Positions 60,181 to 64,000 of a stretch of DNA of 64,000 nucleotides are shown in pieces. Each line of letters starts with the position of its first letter. Positions within the stretch are counted from its first letter, which is position 1. Source of the DNA: Oribacterium sp. C9 (lineage in GTDB: Bacteria; Bacillota; Clostridia; Lachnospirales; Lachnospiraceae); NCBI RefSeq assembly GCF_002007235.1, contig NZ_MUHW01000016.1, positions 1 to 64,000 on the forward strand, given 5' to 3'. The position numbers and the translations under genes are program-made. The notes below the pieces were generated by a model that saw only the letters and a program-made list of their open reading frames with translations, was not told the DNA's origin and did not search any database.

Positions 60181-60834
60181 ATGCTTGGATTACCACAATC
60201 AACAGAATTCAATAAGCGTATACCAAAGCAAAAGTTTTATGAGAACCTTTCTATAAGCTCATCATTAAAGCAATCTTTTGTAGAACAGATAAAAAGTATT
60301 CACTGGAGAAACAAGATTGCTGCGAGTACAGTAAATATTGCTACAGGTTCTGAAGTAGAAGAGATAGAAGTTTTTGAAATCAAGCTCACCGGTGAGACTA
60401 TTGATGAAGGAATCCTGAAACAGATGGATAAAGAGATACCTTATCATATTTTGTTTCTCTTGGAGTTTGATGAAAAGTATCAGGCATGGATCGGGTATAA
60501 AGAAGAAGCTCAATCCGGTAAAGGTATGTTCAAAGTCAATAATTACTATCACACAGAATGGATTAAGCTAAATGAACTACCCGTGAAGATGGAAGGACTA
60601 TCTATCGATGCTGTCTATGAGAATTTTGTAAGGCAAATTGCTGGAGGAACATTAGAAACATCAAATCAAGAATCTCTCAAAGCGTCTATTGAAAGGAATA
60701 ATAAACGGCAAGAACTACTAAAACAAATAGATAAATTACAGAAACAAGTCAGAAAAGAGAAACAGTTCAATGTTCAAATGCAGCTTAATGCAAAGCTAAA
60801 GACATTAAAAAAGGAGTTGGATAAGTTTAAATGA
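60181..60834 (+). CDS. DUF4391-family protein
   Basis: 217 residues: RIPKQKFYENLSISSSLKQS, FVEQIKSIHWRNKIAASTVN, EEIEVFEIKLTGETIDEGIL, IPYHILFLLEFDEKYQAWIG. This is DUF4391, a family found beside type III restriction-modification genes and SNF2 helicases. The C-terminal ~50 residues are a basic coiled coil (LLKQIDKLQKQVRKEKQFNV). It follows the helicase by 13 bases (GGAAGGAGAGCA ribosome site) and overlaps the next gene by four bases (ATGA), so it is translationally coupled to both. Confidence 0.85.
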   Translation: MLGLPQSTEFNKRIPKQKFYENLSISSSLKQSFVEQIKSIHWRNKIAASTVNIATGSEVEEIEVFEIKLTGETIDEGILKQMDKEIPYHILFLLEFDEKYQAWIGYKEEAQSGKGMFKVNNYYHTEWIKLNELPVKMEGLSIDAVYENFVRQIAGGTLETSNQESLKASIERNNKRQELLKQIDKLQKQVRKEKQFNVQMQLNAKLKTLKKELDKFK

Positions 60835-62072
60835 AACAAGAATATCTTCTTCTCAATATACATGATAAACAAAAAATCTCAAATTATAAGCCAGAAAGAG
60901 TGGGTTCAAAGCTTTTTTCGGTTGAAAACGGAAAATGCTGGTATGCAGAATTTTCTAATAATGAGAATAACTTGAAAACAGCTAAGAGTTTGGCTGAAGT
61001 TGATGAGTATGTGAGGAATAATTTTCAGGTAATAACACTGCAAAATGATAGTTCTAAGTATTTAAATGATAGACTATATCCATTAATGAGTAGCTTTGAA
61101 CGCAAACTAAGAAAAATTCTTTATATGTTCAGTGCAATTAATAAAGATGATGAATCAGCAAAAAATATTGAGAAGCTTGAAGAGAAAGATTTTGGACAAA
61201 TTTTTACCATCCTTTTCATAGATGATGGATTTATGTCAGCAGCCAAAACAATTATAAAAGAGACTAAGCGGGAAACTTTTTCAAAAGAAGAAATTATTCA
61301 TATTTTGGAGAGTATAGATGAAAAAACAGTTTGGGATAAGCTTCTTGGAAAAAACATTGCGCCAACCTTAAGAAAGGAGTATCAGTTTGTACGTGAAGCT
61401 AGAAATGATATTATGCATTCTCATGATATAAGATGGGAAAAATATCAAAAAGCGGAGAAGCTGATTAGAAAAATAAATAGGGAACTTGATGAGGCGATAG
61501 ATGATGTGCAAATCAAGGAAAATATAACAAAGAGTCAGCATAATTTCAATAAAACTTTGTCCGATGCACTGAGAGTACATGAACAGATTGCACGAGCATA
61601 TGACAAATCAATGGTACAAATTCAAAATGAATTGGCAAACACTTTTAATCATGATTTTATTAGATTAGCACAAATAACTCAACAAATGGAGACTGCATTT
61701 CAATGGAGCAAAGAGATGGAGAAGGCAATAGAACAGTCTCGCAACTTAACAAATTCTATAGGTAAGTCTCAGGAACTTATAAAAGCAACAGAAAACGCTC
61801 AAAAGATAGCGGATTTGTATAGAGAGAATCCAGGTTTAGTGGAAGCAGAAAGACGTATTGAACGAATATCAAATATGGTTGAAGAGAATCCGGCTATTTT
61901 GGCTATACAAAATCAGGCAAGATATATGGCACGATTATCACAGACATGGGATAGAACTATAAACAATGGTATTATTGATAAAAAATCAAATGATAATGAC
62001 GGAGGATTAAAAAATGGAGAAAATGAGAATGGAATCGATGGATATGACGGTTCAGAACATCGAGAAGATTGA
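60831..62072 (+). CDS. HEPN-type domain protein in R-M island
   Basis: 413 residues. The centre has a HEPN-like module: LMSSFERKLRKILYMFSAIN followed by YQFVREARNDIMHSHDIRWE, with the R-N-D-I-M-H (Rx4H) motif near residues 191-196 that forms the RNase site in active HEPN proteins. The C-terminal half is a long coiled coil (IQNELANTFNHDFIRLAQIT, KELIKATENAQKIADLYREN-like) of low complexity. ATGA overlap with DUF4391 upstream; its 3' end overlaps the methyltransferase start by 59 bases. It may be an effector or sensor added to the system. Confidence 0.7.
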   Translation: MKQEYLLLNIHDKQKISNYKPERVGSKLFSVENGKCWYAEFSNNENNLKTAKSLAEVDEYVRNNFQVITLQNDSSKYLNDRLYPLMSSFERKLRKILYMFSAINKDDESAKNIEKLEEKDFGQIFTILFIDDGFMSAAKTIIKETKRETFSKEEIIHILESIDEKTVWDKLLGKNIAPTLRKEYQFVREARNDIMHSHDIRWEKYQKAEKLIRKINRELDEAIDDVQIKENITKSQHNFNKTLSDALRVHEQIARAYDKSMVQIQNELANTFNHDFIRLAQITQQMETAFQWSKEMEKAIEQSRNLTNSIGKSQELIKATENAQKIADLYRENPGLVEAERRIERISNMVEENPAILAIQNQARYMARLSQTWDRTINNGIIDKKSNDNDGGLKNGENENGIDGYDGSEHRED

Positions 62073-63975
62073 GACATTATTTCCAAATTGTATTACAGAG
62101 TTCAAGGACTCCGAAGGAAATATAAAAAAGGCAATAAATTTTGATATCCTTCGTCAAATGCTTTCTAATGAAATTGTTGAGGGTCCTGAGGCGTATGAGT
62201 TTACATGGGTTGGAAAAAAGTCTGCAATCGTTGAAGCAAATAAGCCGATAAGGAAAACACTACGTCCTTGTAAAGAGGGTAGTGTCAATTGGGATGAAAC
62301 TAAAAACTTATATATACAAGGTGATAATTTGGAGGTATTAAAACTTCTTCAGGAAAGTTATCTCGGGATGGTTAATATGATTTATATTGATCCGCCTTAT
62401 AATACCGGAAGTAACCTAATTTATAAAAATAATTTTTTTCAAACAGAGGCAGAATTTCTAGAGGATGAGGGTGTATTTGATGATGATGGAAATAGACTAG
62501 TTGTTAATTCCAGGACAAACGGTAGATTTCATTCAGATTGGTGTACGATGATATATGCAAGACTTCTTTTGGCAAGAAATCTTCTTGCTAGTGATGGAAT
62601 AATTGCGCTCACTATTGATGATAGTGAAATAGAAAATGTTACGGCAATAATGAATGAAGTATTTGGAGAGGAGAATCATTTAGCAACTATAATTATCAAA
62701 AACAATCCATCAGGAAGATCTACAGTTACTGGTGCATCCATTTCACATGAATATGCATTATTCTATGGAGCAAATACAAATGTGAAGTTGGGAAGACTTC
62801 CAAGAAATGACAAGCAAATAGCTCGTTATAAGGAAAAGGATGAAATAGGACAATTTGAATGGGTTAATTTCAGAAAGCATGGAGGATACAAGGAAGATGC
62901 GCCTTCTATGTACTATCCTATCTATATTAACAAAGAAAATATGACATTCAGAATTCCAAAATTGGAATGGAATGGTGATACAAAGGAATATACTGTATTA
63001 GAAAAACCAACAATAGAAGAAATTGTATCGTACCCTATTGATGAAAACGGCAGACCACGACGTTGGAAATGGAGTTTAGAAAGAGCAATTTCAGATACTT
63101 CGGATATGTGTGTTAGGTTGGATCGTGATAAGAACCCGGCTGTGTACATAAAAGCACGAATGAAAGATGAAGGAATGCTTCCGCTAACAGTATGGGATGA
63201 AAAACAATATTCATCCACTGAGTACGGAACAAATATGCTTACAAATCTTCTTGGAAAGCGTTATTTTGATTATCCAAAATCTATATATGCAGTTATGGAT
63301 TGCTTAAGGATAGGTCATTCTGAACCAAATGGAATTTTTTTGGACTTCTTTTCTGGAAGTGCGACCACAGCAGAAGCTGTGATGCGTCTTAATGCAGAGG
63401 ATGGCGGTAATAGACATTTTATTATGGTTCAATTACCAGAAAAAACAGATGAAAATTCAGAAGCATATAAAGATGGTTATAAGACCATTTGTGATATTGG
63501 AAAAGAAAGGATAAGAAGAGCTGGCAAAAAAATCATAGAAGAATCGTCGCTAAATCATAACGAATTAGATATAGGCTTTAGAAACTTTATTATATCAGAT
63601 AGCAATATGAATGAAGTGTATTATAGCGCCGACAGATATTCTCAGGGTATGCTTGCAGCTATGGAATCAAACATCAAGTCTGACAGAACAGACCTAGATT
63701 TGCTTTTCGGATGTGTTCTTGAATGGGGATTACCATTGTCATTACCATATTCATCCGAAGAGATATCTGGCGTTAAGGTACATACTTATAATAATGGAGA
63801 TTTAATGGCATGCTTCGATGAAAACGTGCCTGAAGATGTTGTTAAAGAAATTGCTAAGAGAAAGCCGTTAAGAGCTGTGTTTAGAGATAGCAGTTTTTCA
63901 AATAGTCCAGCAAAGATTAATGTTGGAGAAATATTTAAACTTTTGGCACCTGATACAACTGTCAAGGTTATTTAA
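62014..63975 (+). CDS. mod: Type III DNA methyltransferase (Mod subunit)
   Basis: 653 residues. A beta-class N6-adenine methyltransferase in motif order: YIDPPYNTGSN (motif IV, DPPY at ~126) precedes FFSGSATTAEAVM (motif I, F-x-G-x-G at ~446). The N-terminal PEAYEFTWVGKKSAIVEANK and NLYIQGDNLEVLKLLQESY are typical of type III Mod, as is LSDGIIALTIDDSEIENVTA-like (ASDGIIALTIDDSEIENV). The middle is the target-recognition region. GGAGGATTAAAAA before the ATG confirms the start. It methylates one strand of a short asymmetric site; the restriction gene follows. Confidence 0.92.
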   Translation: MEKMRMESMDMTVQNIEKIETLFPNCITEFKDSEGNIKKAINFDILRQMLSNEIVEGPEAYEFTWVGKKSAIVEANKPIRKTLRPCKEGSVNWDETKNLYIQGDNLEVLKLLQESYLGMVNMIYIDPPYNTGSNLIYKNNFFQTEAEFLEDEGVFDDDGNRLVVNSRTNGRFHSDWCTMIYARLLLARNLLASDGIIALTIDDSEIENVTAIMNEVFGEENHLATIIIKNNPSGRSTVTGASISHEYALFYGANTNVKLGRLPRNDKQIARYKEKDEIGQFEWVNFRKHGGYKEDAPSMYYPIYINKENMTFRIPKLEWNGDTKEYTVLEKPTIEEIVSYPIDENGRPRRWKWSLERAISDTSDMCVRLDRDKNPAVYIKARMKDEGMLPLTVWDEKQYSSTEYGTNMLTNLLGKRYFDYPKSIYAVMDCLRIGHSEPNGIFLDFFSGSATTAEAVMRLNAEDGGNRHFIMVQLPEKTDENSEAYKDGYKTICDIGKERIRRAGKKIIEESSLNHNELDIGFRNFIISDSNMNEVYYSADRYSQGMLAAMESNIKSDRTDLDLLFGCVLEWGLPLSLPYSSEEISGVKVHTYNNGDLMACFDENVPEDVVKEIAKRKPLRAVFRDSSFSNSPAKINVGEIFKLLAPDTTVKVI

Positions 63976-63988
63976 GGAGTAATCCGAG

Positions 63989-64000
63989 ATGAAGATACAA
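63989..64000 (+). CDS. res: Start of type III restriction subunit (Res), partial
   Basis: ATGAAGATACAA follows the methyltransferase by 13 bases with AAGGAGTAATCCGAG upstream. MKIQ is how many type III Res proteins begin, and Res follows Mod in this family. Only four codons lie in the window, so the call is mostly from context. Confidence 0.5.

Overview
The window looks like part of an extrachromosomal replicon (plasmid or megaplasmid) of a low-G+C Firmicute. Protein families, Shine-Dalgarno sites (AGGAGG-like), and the mix of mobilisation, RepA_N, XRE and phage-type small genes fit Lachnospiraceae, and a Butyrivibrio-like rumen or gut bacterium is a reasonable but unproven guess. There are no rRNA genes and no ordinary tRNA genes. 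The replicon assignment rests on three different replication-initiator genes, two unrelated iteron arrays, a parA-parB operon with a palindromic centromere-like region, a second ParB-like gene, a DnaB-type helicase gene, a DnaD-type gene and a decayed mob/oriT region.

Layout. 1-3.4 kb: integrase fragment, a truncated IS66-family element, a small cluster of variant iterons and an ISL3-like end. 3.4-5.1 kb: small unknown genes. 5.4-9.6 kb: an RNA-repair locus (rtcB and a Ro/TROVE-like ring protein with a vWA domain) with a structured, partly tRNA-like leader and a divergent WYL regulator. 9.8-12.7 kb: small unknown genes, a lipoprotein, a CAP protein and dead regulators. 13-14.5 kb: a sodium:alanine symporter. 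14.9-17.9 kb: a mobilisation operon (MobC, relaxase, coiled-coil membrane proteins) broken by in-frame TAG codons, with a likely oriT. 18.3-20.6 kb: HigA-like fragment, small antitoxin-like ORF and a DUF4143 ATPase behind repeated palindromic operators. 20.7-23.1 kb: DnaB-like helicase, 22-bp iterons and a Rep-like gene. 23.5-27.3 kb: secreted and phage-type unknown proteins and an XRE regulator. 27.75-28.2 kb: a large structured RNA candidate. 28.7-34.7 kb: esterase, DnaD-like, Rep_3 initiator, a 20-copy iteron array and parBA. 34.8-37.65 kb: par sites, a GIY-YIG pseudogene, a second ParB-like gene and another structured RNA candidate. 38-43.7 kb: XRE, ISL3-type MITE, SatD, a frameshifted phosphoesterase, an HD hydrolase, a redox lipoprotein and a coiled-coil protein. 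44.4-48.8 kb: LysR regulator with a lactonase-like, transporter and esterase operon. 49-54.5 kb: RepA_N initiator, small genes, GNAT and pseudogenes. 54.9-64 kb: a defence island with a PLD/SNF2 helicase, DUF4391, HEPN-type protein and a type III DNA methyltransferase, with the restriction subunit gene apparently starting at the right edge.

How the parts fit. Several replication modules side by side suggest a cointegrate history, with one set (Rep_3, DnaD, 20 iterons, parAB) looking intact. The par region combines ParA/ParB with repeated TTTTTCATGATGAAAAA-type palindromes. Cargo includes an RNA-repair system that probably uses a Y-RNA-like noncoding RNA, a restriction-modification island with unusual accessory genes, and a small uptake/hydrolysis operon. 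Many genes are decaying (integrase, IS66 transposase, relaxase, mobC, XRE copy, AraC, GIY-YIG, phosphoesterase, methyltransferase), so mobility was probably lost recently.

All family assignments come from reading the translated sequence; no database search, folding calculation or alignment was run.
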